A stretch of 25,278 nucleotides of DNA from an uncultured Christensenellaceae bacterium (GTDB taxonomy: Bacteria; Bacillota_A; Clostridia; Christensenellales; UBA3700). The stretch lies in the NCBI GenBank assembly GCA_944381335.1, contig CALWKT010000001.1, positions 1 to 25,278 on the forward strand, read 5' to 3'. Positions 15,182-23,050 of the stretch are shown here, one piece after another (the first letter of the stretch is position 1; every line of letters begins with the position of its first letter). Position numbers and translations under genes: made by a program. The notes below the pieces were generated by a model. That model searched no databases. It worked only from the letters and a program-made list of their open reading frames with translations, and was not told where the DNA came from.

Positions 15182-16126
15182 ATGATTTATGCCGGGGTGG
15201 ACGTCGGAGGGACGAATATCAAGATAGGGCTCGTGGATATCAAGGGCGCCGTTATTGCGGACAACTCCATCAAGACGGACAAGAGCAAGGACTACAAGGG
15301 CATCCTTGAAGACATTGTAAAAGACATACGTCTGCTTTGCGAAAAAGCCGGCGTGGAATATCATGACATTGCCGGTATCGGACTTGGCGTTCCCGGCGTT
15401 GTTGACAGTCGCACCGGTACGGTGAGCTATTCGGCGAATCTCGGCTGGAAAGACGTCCCGATAGTTCACGGTCTTGAGGTCATTTCAGGCATACACGCAG
15501 AGGCGGCAAACGACGCGAACTGCGCTGCGTGGGGAGAATACAAATTCGGCGCGAGCCGCAGTATGGACAACGTGATACTCGTCACTCTGGGCACAGGCGT
15601 AGGTTCGGGAATAATAATCGAAGGCAAGCTGTTCGACGGCGTAGCCAGCGCGGGCGGCGAAGCCGGTCACATGATCATTGTCAAAGACGGCAAACAGTGT
15701 AATTGCGGTCTGAGAGGCTGCTGGGAAAGGTACGCGTCCGCGACCGCGCTTGCGGAGCAGACTGAGGAAGCGATGCAAAAATATCCGGACAGTCTGCTGC
15801 ACGAGATAGTAAAGAAGACGGGCAGAGTAACAGGAAAGACCGCGTTCCTTGCCGCGGAGAGAGGAGACAAGGCGGGCAAGGAAGTCGTAGAAAACTATAT
15901 CGATTACCTTGCGACCGGGCTTATAAACCTGGGCAACATTTTCCACCCCAACGCGATAATAATCGGCGGCGGAGTCTCCCACGAGGGAGAAGCGCTGATT
16001 GCACCGCTTGAAGAAAAGGTAAATTCCGGACTGCTCGCCAGCGCGCACAACCCTAAAGTAAGAATAATCGCGGCTTCGCTCGGCAACAAGGCGGGCGTGA
16101 TAGGCGCCGCGGCATTGGTGATGTGA
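15182..16126 (+). CDS. ROK-family sugar kinase, probably glucokinase
   Basis: 314 residues from the ATG at 15182, preceded by GAGGTG. The ATP-binding phosphate-1 loop is GVDVGGTNIK, the catalytic aspartate is D111 in NDAN, phosphate-2 is LGTGVGSG, and the ROK zinc site is H163 (GEAGHM) with C173, C175 and C180 in CNCGLRGCWE. The adenosine region is IIIGGGVS. These mark an active ROK kinase, and the residues around the site resemble clostridial glucokinases, which phosphorylate glucose at O6 for glycolysis. N-acetylmannosamine or another hexose cannot be excluded. There is no DNA-binding N-terminal domain, so it is not a ROK repressor. The stop overlaps the start of the radical SAM gene (TGATG). 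Confidence 0.9.
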   Translation: MIYAGVDVGGTNIKIGLVDIKGAVIADNSIKTDKSKDYKGILEDIVKDIRLLCEKAGVEYHDIAGIGLGVPGVVDSRTGTVSYSANLGWKDVPIVHGLEVISGIHAEAANDANCAAWGEYKFGASRSMDNVILVTLGTGVGSGIIIEGKLFDGVASAGGEAGHMIIVKDGKQCNCGLRGCWERYASATALAEQTEEAMQKYPDSLLHEIVKKTGRVTGKTAFLAAERGDKAGKEVVENYIDYLATGLINLGNIFHPNAIIIGGGVSHEGEALIAPLEEKVNSGLLASAHNPKVRIIAASLGNKAGVIGAAALVM

Positions 16127-17877
16127 TGGTCGATGAAAAGTTGCTGAAGAAGATTTTGCTGACGGTCGAGAAGCCGGCGAGATATCTCGGAGGAGAATAC
16201 AATCTTCCCGATATGGACAAGCCTTGTGAAGAAAGGGTATGTCTCTGTTTTGCCGACAAGTACGAAGTGGGCATGAGCAACATAGGGCTCAGGATACTTT
16301 ACCATATGCTCAACGATACTGAGGGCGTTGTCTGCGAGCGCAGTTTCGCTCCCTCTCCCGATATGGCTGAAAAGATGAGAGAGCACGGGATAAAACTGTT
16401 TTCTCTCGAGACCCGCAGGGAGTTTTCCGACTTCGATATTGTCGGATTTTCGATCGGGTTCGAGCTGGCGTACACCAACGTCCTGTATATGATGGATCTT
16501 GCCGGCGTTCCGTTTTATGCAAAGGACAGAGGAGAAGAATATCCGCTTATCATTGCGGGCGGTCCGTGCATGGTCAATCCTGCTCCGATAGCTGAGTTTT
16601 TCGACGCGATCATGGTCGGAGAAGGAGAAGTCAATCTCGCCTCTTTCGTCGCGCTTCACAGAGAGTGCAAAGCAAAAGGACTGAGCAAAGCCGAGTTCCT
16701 GAAAAGGGCGGCTTCGCTTGAAGGGGTCTACGTTCCCTCGGTCGGCGGCAGGGTGAAAAGGGCGGTCGTAAAGGATCTGGACAAAGCGTATTTCCCCACG
16801 AAGATACTGGTGCCCGGTTGCGACATCGTTCACGACAGGTCCACTCTGGAGCTGTTCAGAGGCTGCGCAAACGGGTGCAGATTCTGTCAGGCGTGTTTCT
16901 ATTATAGACCCATCAGGGAGAAAAAGAAAGAGACTCTGTTAAGACAGGCAAAAGAGCTGATAACGAACACGGGCTACGAAGAATTGAGTTTGTCCAGCCT
17001 CAGCACGAGCGATTATTCCGATCTCAGACAGCTCGTCGAAGGGCTGAAGGAAGAAGCAGAAAAACAGAACGTGAAACTCGCTTTGCCTTCGCTGAGACTT
17101 GACAGTTTCGAAGCCGAAATCTACGAGGACACAAAAGGCGCTTCACTCACGTTCGCACCGGAAGCGGGCACTCAGAGACTGCGGAACGTGATCAATAAGA
17201 ACGTCGGAGACGAAGACATCCTTTCTTCGCTCACCGCCGCGCTCGAACGCGGAGTCAAAAACGTCAAGCTTTACTTTATGATAGGTCTGCCCATGGAGAC
17301 GAAGGAAGACCTGAAAGGCATAGTCGACATAGTCAGGCTCGTCAGACGTCTTCATGCCGAAAAGGGAAGATCGAAGATAATCAACATCACCGTTTCTACC
17401 GCGGTGTTCATTCCTAAGCCGCTCACTCCTTTCCAGTGGGAGGCACAGATAAGCCTGGACGAAATGTACGAAAAACAGGAATATCTGAAAAACGAACTCA
17501 GACTGAAGAACGTCAAATACAGCTGGCACGACGCGAAATCCAGCGTGATAGAGGCGGCGCTTGCCAGAGGAGACGGGAAGCTTTGCGCCGTGTTAGAGAG
17601 AGCTTACCGGTTGGGGTGCGTGTTCGACAGCTGGAACGAATGTTTCGATTACGACAAGTGGACAGAGGCGTTCAGGGCGTCCGGCGTCGATCCGGCGGAA
17701 TATACCGGTGCGATAGAGACCGGCAAGGAACTCGCCTGGGATTTCATAGACAACGGCGTGACCAAGGCGTATCTGCTCAAGGAAAGAGAAAAGGCTTACA
17801 GGGCGGAGACAACTCCCAATTGCATAGGCAAATGCAACGGATGCGGCGCTACCAAACTGGGGAGGTGTTTCGAATGA
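16126..17877 (+). CDS. Radical SAM protein, TIGR03960-like (B12-binding type N terminus)
   Basis: 583 residues. The ATG at 16126 is chosen; a GTG one codon earlier (16123) is equally possible, and neither has a strong binding site. The cluster motif RGCANGCRFCQA (C247, C251, C254) is the CxxxCxxC of radical SAM enzymes. The roughly 240 residues before it resemble the cobalamin-binding-like domain of the YgiQ/TIGR03960 group, though no DxHxxG is visible. A Cys-rich C terminus, CIGKCNGCG...C, may hold a further metal site. In many Firmicutes this gene directly precedes, or is fused to, the DUF2344 gene, with rng next, exactly as here. The reaction is not established as far as I know; RNA or ribosome modification is a guess from the neighbours. 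The stop overlaps the next gene by four bases. Confidence 0.88.
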   Translation: MVDEKLLKKILLTVEKPARYLGGEYNLPDMDKPCEERVCLCFADKYEVGMSNIGLRILYHMLNDTEGVVCERSFAPSPDMAEKMREHGIKLFSLETRREFSDFDIVGFSIGFELAYTNVLYMMDLAGVPFYAKDRGEEYPLIIAGGPCMVNPAPIAEFFDAIMVGEGEVNLASFVALHRECKAKGLSKAEFLKRAASLEGVYVPSVGGRVKRAVVKDLDKAYFPTKILVPGCDIVHDRSTLELFRGCANGCRFCQACFYYRPIREKKKETLLRQAKELITNTGYEELSLSSLSTSDYSDLRQLVEGLKEEAEKQNVKLALPSLRLDSFEAEIYEDTKGASLTFAPEAGTQRLRNVINKNVGDEDILSSLTAALERGVKNVKLYFMIGLPMETKEDLKGIVDIVRLVRRLHAEKGRSKIINITVSTAVFIPKPLTPFQWEAQISLDEMYEKQEYLKNELRLKNVKYSWHDAKSSVIEAALARGDGKLCAVLERAYRLGCVFDSWNECFDYDKWTEAFRASGVDPAEYTGAIETGKELAWDFIDNGVTKAYLLKEREKAYRAETTPNCIGKCNGCGATKLGRCFE

Positions 17878-18518
17878 TCGTTTTCAGACACCGCAAGACG
17901 GGCGAAGCGAGTTTTCTGTCGCATATAGACGCGATGCGCGTGCTTCAGCGCACGATGAGAAGGATGAAAGCGGAAGTCAGATACAGCGCGGGATTCGTGC
18001 CGCATATGCTGACTTATACCACCACGCCGCTTCCGCTAGGAGTGCAGAGTCTTGCCGAGTATTTCGTCGCAGACAGTCCGCTTGACGACGAGAACGAAGC
18101 GTTGGCGCGTTTCAATTCGTGCGCGCCCGGAGGTATGCAGGCAGATTTCTGCGCCGTGACCGCTCAGAACCCCAATCTTGCGGCAAAAGTGACGGCTTCT
18201 GCCTACGAGGTAAGAGCGGAGGAGCGCGTTCCGGACGAAGTACTTTCCGTGCTTGCCGGCGAAGAATACTTCATGAGACAGCTGAAAAAGGGTCAGGAGC
18301 ACAACGTAGAGGTGAGGAAAAAGATATTTTCGCTTGAAACCGACGGAAACAGGCTTCTGATGCTTCTCGCCACGGGCAACGACAATCTCAGAGTGGACAG
18401 CTTTGTCGAAAGCCTCGCGAAATTCGGGGTCAGAGCCTGTGTCAACGATATATACAGAACAGAACAGTTTGTGCCCGTTGACGGGAAATTCGTCGCGGTC
18501 AAGGAGATTTTGAAGTGA
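17874..18518 (+). CDS. DUF2344 (TIGR03936-like) protein
   Basis: 214 residues from the ATG at 17874, with a strong GGGGAGGTG six to seven bases upstream. A longer in-frame reading back to 17436 lies inside the radical SAM gene and is a shadow. The family signature is clear near the N terminus: FLSHIDAMRVLQRTMRR, then Y-S-A-G-F-V-P-H and PLPLGVQSLAEY. The family is of unknown function and is tightly linked, sometimes by gene fusion, to the preceding radical SAM protein, which implies a joint job such as substrate binding. No membrane segments are seen. The stop overlaps the rng GTG start (GTGA). Confidence 0.9.
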   Translation: MIVFRHRKTGEASFLSHIDAMRVLQRTMRRMKAEVRYSAGFVPHMLTYTTTPLPLGVQSLAEYFVADSPLDDENEALARFNSCAPGGMQADFCAVTAQNPNLAAKVTASAYEVRAEERVPDEVLSVLAGEEYFMRQLKKGQEHNVEVRKKIFSLETDGNRLLMLLATGNDNLRVDSFVESLAKFGVRACVNDIYRTEQFVPVDGKFVAVKEILK

Positions 18519-20002
18519 AGAGAATACTGATCGACGTGCATCCCAGCAGCACGAAAGTGTGCATTGTCAAGGATAATCTTCTCGAAGAATTCTGGGTTGA
18601 ACGCAAAAATATCAACAAGCTCGTGGGCAACATCTACAAGGGCAAGGTCATGAACGTGTTGCCGGGAATGCAGGCGGCTTTCGTGAATATCGGGCTGGAG
18701 CGCAACGCTTTTCTTTATGCCGGAGACATAGTGATAGACGGCGAAAAACTCGAAGGAGCGGAGCAGCTCAGGATAAACCTGAAAGCGGGAGACAGCGTTC
18801 TTTGTCAGGTCGAAAAAGACCAGTTCGGCACAAAAGGCGCCAGGATCACGACGAACATAACTCTGCCGGGCAGAGTGCTTGTATACATGCCTCAGATAGA
18901 TTACGTGGGCGTTTCGCACAGGATCACAGACGAAAAGACAAAGGAAAGGCTGGTAAAACTGGCGGCGGAGATAAAACCCGAGGGATGCGGGGTCATATTG
19001 CGCACTCAGGCTCAGTATTGCGACGAAGACGAACTGAGAGCGGAGATGAAAGAACTGGTCGCACTCTGGGAAAAGATCAAGGAAGATACTCTGAAAAAAC
19101 CGGCAGGCACGCTCGTTTACAAGGAGCAGGATCTTGCGATAAGGGCGATCAGAGACATGCTGGCAGACGTTGACGAAGTGGTGATCAACGACGAAAAGCT
19201 TTACAACGAATTCAAAAAGAATTTTCCGTATGTGGAAAAATCACGCCCCGACATATTCAAATACTACAACGGCGCGAAAGATCTGTTGCAGTATTACGAC
19301 CTCTCCGATCAGATAGAAGCGCTTCTGAAACGCAAAGTCGTGCTGAAAAACGGCGCGTATCTGATCATTGACAGGACAGAAGCGCTGACCGTCATCGACG
19401 TCAACACCGGCAAGTTCGTCGGCAATAAAAACCTTGAAGAGACCGTTTTCGAAACCAACAAGATCGCAGCGGTGGAAATAGCGCGACAGCTCAGGCTGAG
19501 AAACATCGGCGGCATAGTCGTAATAGACTTTATAGACATGGAGGACCAGGGGCACAGAGAAAAGGTCCTTGAGGTGCTGGGTGCGGAACTTGAGAAGGAC
19601 AGAGTGAAGACCTCGCTTGTCGGGCTGACTGCGCTCGGGCTTGTCGAGCTTACGCGCAAAAAGACGCGCAGTATGATCGAGACGGTAATGCTTCAGCCTT
19701 GTCCGTACTGCGGCGGCGACGGCTACGTTTACGGCGACGAACACATGATCATGAAGATTCGTTCCGCAATTACGCAGGTTTTCGAAGGGATCAGCGCAAA
19801 GGCGGTCGTGGTCACGGTCGCGCCTTCGCTGTTCAACAAGATGTTTTCGCTGAGATATCTTGAAAAGGAGTGCAGCACGGTCTGGAAGGACAAGAGAATA
19901 TATGTGATCCCCGATCCTGCGATGCACATAGAAAAGTATAAGATCCAGAGCCTTAATTCCGCGATAATCGACCTGCCGGACAACGCCAGGATGTTGTATT
20001 AA
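18515..20002 (+). CDS. rng: Ribonuclease G/E family endoribonuclease
   Basis: 495 residues from a GTG at 18515, with AGGAG eight bases upstream and a 4-base overlap with the preceding gene. It cuts single-stranded RNA in rRNA maturation and mRNA decay. An S1 RNA-binding domain lies at residues 35-110 (GNIYKGKVMNVLPGMQAAFV). The DNase I-like catalytic region has D295 (VIDVNTG) and D338 (VIDFIDM), 43 residues apart, exactly the spacing of D303 and D346 in E. coli RNase E. The zinc-link CPYCGG follows at about residue 395. It lacks the long C-terminal scaffold arm of RNase E, so RNase G-like is the better name. Followed by a modest hairpin. Confidence 0.95.
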   Translation: MKRILIDVHPSSTKVCIVKDNLLEEFWVERKNINKLVGNIYKGKVMNVLPGMQAAFVNIGLERNAFLYAGDIVIDGEKLEGAEQLRINLKAGDSVLCQVEKDQFGTKGARITTNITLPGRVLVYMPQIDYVGVSHRITDEKTKERLVKLAAEIKPEGCGVILRTQAQYCDEDELRAEMKELVALWEKIKEDTLKKPAGTLVYKEQDLAIRAIRDMLADVDEVVINDEKLYNEFKKNFPYVEKSRPDIFKYYNGAKDLLQYYDLSDQIEALLKRKVVLKNGAYLIIDRTEALTVIDVNTGKFVGNKNLEETVFETNKIAAVEIARQLRLRNIGGIVVIDFIDMEDQGHREKVLEVLGAELEKDRVKTSLVGLTALGLVELTRKKTRSMIETVMLQPCPYCGGDGYVYGDEHMIMKIRSAITQVFEGISAKAVVVTVAPSLFNKMFSLRYLEKECSTVWKDKRIYVIPDPAMHIEKYKIQSLNSAIIDLPDNARMLY

Positions 20003-20034
20003 CCGGATACGTGTCGCGAAAAATACGCAGAAAC

Positions 20035-20056
20035 GCCGCTTTTTTCAAGCGGCTTT
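20035..20056 (+). terminator. Weak terminator-like hairpin after rng
   Basis: GCCGCTT/AAGCGGC with a 5-base loop, but only three T follow. Termination may be partial, which would allow some read-through into rplU. Confidence 0.45.
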
Positions 20057-20216
20057 GAATTGATTTGCAGGGCGCGGGTACGCCGTTGACGGAGACGGAC
20101 CGTCTTGCGGATATGCCTCGGCAAGAGAAAAACGGGAGCTTTGTCCGAAGACGAAAATTCTCCGTGAAAACGCGGAATTTCAGAGAAAAATACATTATAA
20201 ACACGCGCATAAACGT

Positions 20217-20245
20217 TTGACAGCGTTTATTTTTTATGTTATTAT
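20217..20245 (+). promoter_or_regulatory. Promoter of the rplU-prp-rpmA operon
   Basis: Consensus -35 TTGACA at 20217-20222 and -10 TATTAT at 20240-20245, spacer 17. An overlapping TATAAT at 20243-20248 would give a less favourable spacer of 20. Confidence 0.8.
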
Positions 20246-20251
20246 AATTTG

Positions 20252-20327
20252 CGAGCCGCATGAAAAGGGTTTACAAGTCCTGCAAAGGCACCCGCATCAG
20301 CGAGACTGGAAAGAGGAGGTAAATTTC
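20252..20327 (+). ncRNA. Probable L21 leader (autoregulatory 5' UTR of rplU)
   Basis: The predicted 76-base leader can fold as AGTC (20276-20279) with GACT (20304-20307), enclosing CGC-ATCA-GCG (20293-20302). Its position and size fit the ribosomal L21 leader found before rplU in Firmicutes, thought to bind L21 and repress the operon. Assigned mainly from position, so class membership is uncertain. Confidence 0.45.
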
Positions 20328-20633
20328 ATGTACGCAATCGTTTTGACAGGCGGCAAACAGTACAAAGTTGAGCCGGGTCAGATCATCAACGTCGAGAAGC
20401 TGGACGCGAACGTAGGCGACAAGGTGGAACTCACCGCGCTTATGGTCAGCAAGGACGGCGAGATCGTCTGCGGTGAAGCTGCTGCAAAGGTTGTCGTTAC
20501 GGGTGAGGTCGTTGCGCAGGACAAAGCAAAGAAGATCATCGTCTTCAAGTATAAGTCCAAGAAGAACGAGCGCAAACGCCAGGGTCACAGACAGCCCTAT
20601 ACGGCAATCAGAATCAACGAAATCAACGCATAA
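20328..20633 (+). CDS. rplU: Large ribosomal subunit protein L21
   Basis: 101 residues from the ATG at 20328, preceded by AGAGGAGGT. The N terminus MYAIVLTGGKQYKVEPGQ and the C-terminal region with KSKKNERKRQGHRQPYT are hallmarks of bL21, which binds 23S rRNA. The longer in-frame reading from 20217 covers the promoter and leader and is not real. It is the first gene of the rplU-prp-rpmA operon; its stop overlaps the prp start by one base (TAATG). Confidence 0.97.
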   Translation: MYAIVLTGGKQYKVEPGQIINVEKLDANVGDKVELTALMVSKDGEIVCGEAAAKVVVTGEVVAQDKAKKIIVFKYKSKKNERKRQGHRQPYTAIRINEINA

Positions 20634-20962
20634 TGACAAACGTCGTTGTAGTAAAACGCAACAACAGCATAGTCTCGGTTGAGTGCGACGGGCACACCGG
20701 ATACGGCGTGGAAGGCGAAGACGTGGTTTGCGCGGCGCTTTCTTCGATAGTACAGACGGCATTGCTCGGTCTGCTTCAGGTGGTCGGAGCCAGGGTGGAA
20801 TACACCGTGGACGAAAGCAGGGGATATCTCAGAATGACCCTTCCGGAAGAGATGGACAAAAAGATGCGCAAAGAATGCGATATCGTCCTCGACACGATGC
20901 TTCTGGGAGTAGCGGATCTCAATCAGGGCTTTTCGGATTTTGTAAATTTGGAGGTAAAGTGA
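20633..20962 (+). CDS. prp: Ribosomal-processing cysteine protease Prp
   Basis: 109 residues. The catalytic pair H21 and C33 lies in [18 protein letters not shown], matching H22/C34 of the S. aureus enzyme. Prp removes the short N-terminal extension of L27 in Firmicutes and related groups, a cut needed for a functional ribosome. Its gene lies between rplU and rpmA as usual, and the L27 encoded directly downstream carries the expected cleavage motif, so enzyme and substrate are encoded side by side. Called YsxB in Bacillus. Confidence 0.95.
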   Translation: MTNVVVVKRNNSIVSVECDGHTGYGVEGEDVVCAALSSIVQTALLGLLQVVGARVEYTVDESRGYLRMTLPEEMDKKMRKECDIVLDTMLLGVADLNQGFSDFVNLEVK

Positions 20963-20963
20963 T

Positions 20964-21245
20964 ATGTTTATCAATATACAGCTTTTTGCACACAAGAAGG
21001 GTGTCGGTAGCTCGCGTAACGGCAGAGATTCCGAAGCGAAGCGCCTCGGCGTGAAGCGTTCGGACGGTCAGCACGTTATCGCAGGCAATATCCTCGTCAG
21101 ACAGAGAGGAACCAAGATTCACCCGGGCACGAACGTGGGCATCGGCAGCGACGATACTTTGTATGCGCTCGTCGACGGCGTTGTCAGGTTCGAGAGAAAG
21201 GGCAAGGACAAAAAGCAGGTAAGCGTTTACGCGCAAGCTGAGTAA
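20964..21245 (+). CDS. rpmA: Large ribosomal subunit protein L27 with cleavable N-terminal extension
   Basis: 93 residues from the ATG at 20964, with GGAGGT eight bases upstream. The N terminus [17 protein letters not shown] contains the Prp site: by analogy with LQFFA in S. aureus, the cut should follow A9, exposing the [14 protein letters not shown] sequence that reaches the peptidyl-transferase centre. The rest ([15 protein letters not shown]) is standard bL27. A strong terminator follows, and the GTPase gene obg, usually next in Firmicutes, is not there. Confidence 0.97.
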   Translation: MFINIQLFAHKKGVGSSRNGRDSEAKRLGVKRSDGQHVIAGNILVRQRGTKIHPGTNVGIGSDDTLYALVDGVVRFERKGKDKKQVSVYAQAE

Positions 21246-21264
21246 TCAAACGAAATAACGAAGG

Positions 21265-21288
21265 AGCCGTCTTTTGACGGCTTTTTTT
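21265..21288 (+). terminator. Terminator of the rplU-prp-rpmA operon
   Basis: Perfect 7-pair stem AGCCGTC/GACGGCT, TTTT loop, followed by a T run to 21288. Confidence 0.92.
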
Positions 21289-21479
21289 GTTTATGCCGTC
21301 CGGCAACGGACTGCTCCGTCTGAATGAGAGGCCGCGCCTCTCTCGGTGGTTTTGAGAAGATTGATCTTCAGGGACGGTCTCCGCGGTCTATGCGGTCGCG
21401 TTTACCGCCGGCGGAAAATTAAACTGGCAGACAAAATACAAAAGTCGGCAAAATGCCGCAAAAAGGGCAGAAATACACC

Positions 21480-22295
21480 ATGACGGACAATGATATAATA
21501 ATCAAGGATACAAAAGATTTTGACATACGTCAGATCCTGGACTGCGGTCAGATCTTCAGATATTCTAAAGCGGCGGAGAACGCCTATGAAGTCAGGTCGC
21601 TTGACAAGCGTTGCTTTGTGGAACAGAACGGCGATGTGGTGATAAAAAACGACGACAGGGAGTACTGGCAGCGCTTTTTCGATCTTGACACCGACTACGG
21701 CAAGATCAAACGCGCCCTTGAGGACAAGCCGCTTATGAGAGAGGCTATTGCCGCCGGAGAGGGGATCCGCATCCTCAATCAGGATCCGTTCGAAATGCTG
21801 ATCTCGTTCATCGTGTCCGCAAACAACCATATCCCGAGAATAAAGGGCATCCTGAACAGGCTGTGCGACGGGCTGGGAAAAGATATGGGCGATTACCGCG
21901 CGTTTCCGACGGCGCAGGCGATGGCGGCAAAGGACGCTGAATATTACGCTTCGCTGGGAGCAGGGTACAGAGCGCCTTATCTGAGTGAAACGGCACGTGC
22001 CGTCGCAGACGGGTTCGACCTCTCAAAGCCGCTGAGCATGTCAGGAGACGACGCCAACAAGTATCTCTGCACACTCAAAGGCGTGGGACCCAAGGTGGCG
22101 GACTGCATACTCCTTTTTGCCTACCGCAAGAGCGACGTGTTCCCGGTCGACACGTGGATCAGAAAGGTCTACGCCGATCTGACCGGCAAAAGCGCGCCGG
22201 ACAAGACGATCAGAAAGTATCTGGTCTCAACTTACGGAAGCCTGAGCGGTTACGCTCAGCAATATCTGTTTTTCAACAAAAGAGAAAACAACTGA
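21480..22295 (+). CDS. OGG1-type 8-oxoguanine DNA glycosylase/AP lyase
   Basis: 271 residues from the ATG at 21480; an ATG at 21453 would add nine residues, and neither has a good binding site. It excises 8-oxoguanine opposite C and nicks the strand (base excision repair). The N-terminal domain has LDCGQIFRY, as in OGG1 (CGQ-F-R/W). SANNHIPRI begins the helical domain, and the helix-hairpin-helix GVGPKVAD provides the Schiff-base lysine K205. PVDTW gives the catalytic aspartate D224, 19 residues later, the same spacing as K249/D268 of human OGG1. No FeS cluster cysteines are present, which excludes an Nth/MutY assignment. It may be co-transcribed with the NYN-like gene 78 bases downstream. 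No clear promoter was seen in 21289-21479. Confidence 0.92.
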   Translation: MTDNDIIIKDTKDFDIRQILDCGQIFRYSKAAENAYEVRSLDKRCFVEQNGDVVIKNDDREYWQRFFDLDTDYGKIKRALEDKPLMREAIAAGEGIRILNQDPFEMLISFIVSANNHIPRIKGILNRLCDGLGKDMGDYRAFPTAQAMAAKDAEYYASLGAGYRAPYLSETARAVADGFDLSKPLSMSGDDANKYLCTLKGVGPKVADCILLFAYRKSDVFPVDTWIRKVYADLTGKSAPDKTIRKYLVSTYGSLSGYAQQYLFFNKRENN

Positions 22296-22373
22296 TAATC
22301 TACACGGGCAGAAAAAATCCGGTTCTCTCAAGCGGTTTCGGAAAGGGTGATATCAAGCTTGACGGAGGATATT

Positions 22374-22979
22374 GTGAACTGCGCGTGTTTTATAGATCTG
22401 GGCGCTGCCAAGATCAATTTCGAAAGTTTTTCTCTGCTTTTGCAGGAAGCGGAAGTCAGGTGCGAGCGTGTCAAATTTTACGGATACAACGCAAAGAAGA
22501 ACGGCGACTTCAACGCCTATATCAGGGAGACGGGCGCGGAAGTCGCGCTGCCGCTTCACAACAGGAAAAAGGTCAGGGTGGACATCCGCCAGGTAGTGGA
22601 CAGCGTTGCCTGCGCCTGCAAGGACAGGAACGTGGAAGCCATCCTTCTTGTCTGTGCCGAAGTGGACGCTTTGCCGATGATCGCCGCGATAAAAGCGGAG
22701 GGCAAGAAAGTGCTGATCGGCGTTGAAAGCGAAAGCGCCGTTTCCGACAGATGCGACGGGTGCTATCTCATCAGAAAGACTTTCACTGAGGCGAAAGAAG
22801 CCGCGGCAGAGAGGGGAGATTTTCTGCCTTATACCGGCATTGAGCGCGACGAGGACGACGGGATGAGCGAAGTGCGAGAGAAGCTTCAGGAAGCGCTTGA
22901 CAAAAAAGTTGGTCAAAAGCCGTCTCAGGTCAAAGAAAAAGAAGACGAACTGGTCAGACTGCTCAGCAAATACTTTTAA
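22374..22979 (+). CDS. NYN/LabA-like (PIN-fold) domain protein, divergent
   Basis: 201 residues from the GTG at 22374, chosen because GGAGG lies five bases upstream; another GTG at 22347 is in frame but has a weaker site. The fold is suggested by three segments in the right order: ACFIDLGAAKINF (first strand with an Asp), VRVDIRQVVDSV (the K-x-D helix), and AILLVCAEVDALPMIAAIKAEGKKVLIGV, which corresponds to the usual S-G-D-S-D-F strand and loop. In that third motif the first Asp is Glu, and the first motif lacks the usual Asn, so nuclease activity is uncertain. NYN domains are generally RNases. A charged C-terminal tail of about 50 residues (KKVGQKPSQVKEKE) looks helical. Neighbours give no pathway. 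Confidence 0.6.
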   Translation: MNCACFIDLGAAKINFESFSLLLQEAEVRCERVKFYGYNAKKNGDFNAYIRETGAEVALPLHNRKKVRVDIRQVVDSVACACKDRNVEAILLVCAEVDALPMIAAIKAEGKKVLIGVESESAVSDRCDGCYLIRKTFTEAKEAAAERGDFLPYTGIERDEDDGMSEVREKLQEALDKKVGQKPSQVKEKEDELVRLLSKYF

Positions 22980-22989
22980 AAAAAAAGTA

Positions 22990-23018
22990 TTGCAAACGGC
23001 AGGCATTTGTTGTATAAT
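22990..23018 (+). promoter_or_regulatory. Promoter of the acetolactate synthase regulatory gene
   Basis: -35 TTGCAA at 22990-22995 and perfect -10 TATAAT at 23013-23018, spacer 17. The predicted leader is only about 26 bases, too short for a T-box or leucine attenuator. Confidence 0.8.
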
Positions 23019-23050
23019 ATATAACAATAATACGTAAGAAGGTGTGATTT

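Larger units (their letters stand above)
20003..20327. other. Intergenic region between rng and rplU
   Basis: 325 bases without a supported gene. It holds the weak hairpin at 20035-20056, about 150 bases in which I see nothing, the rplU promoter (20217-20245) and the rplU leader (about 20252-20327). Confidence 0.6.
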
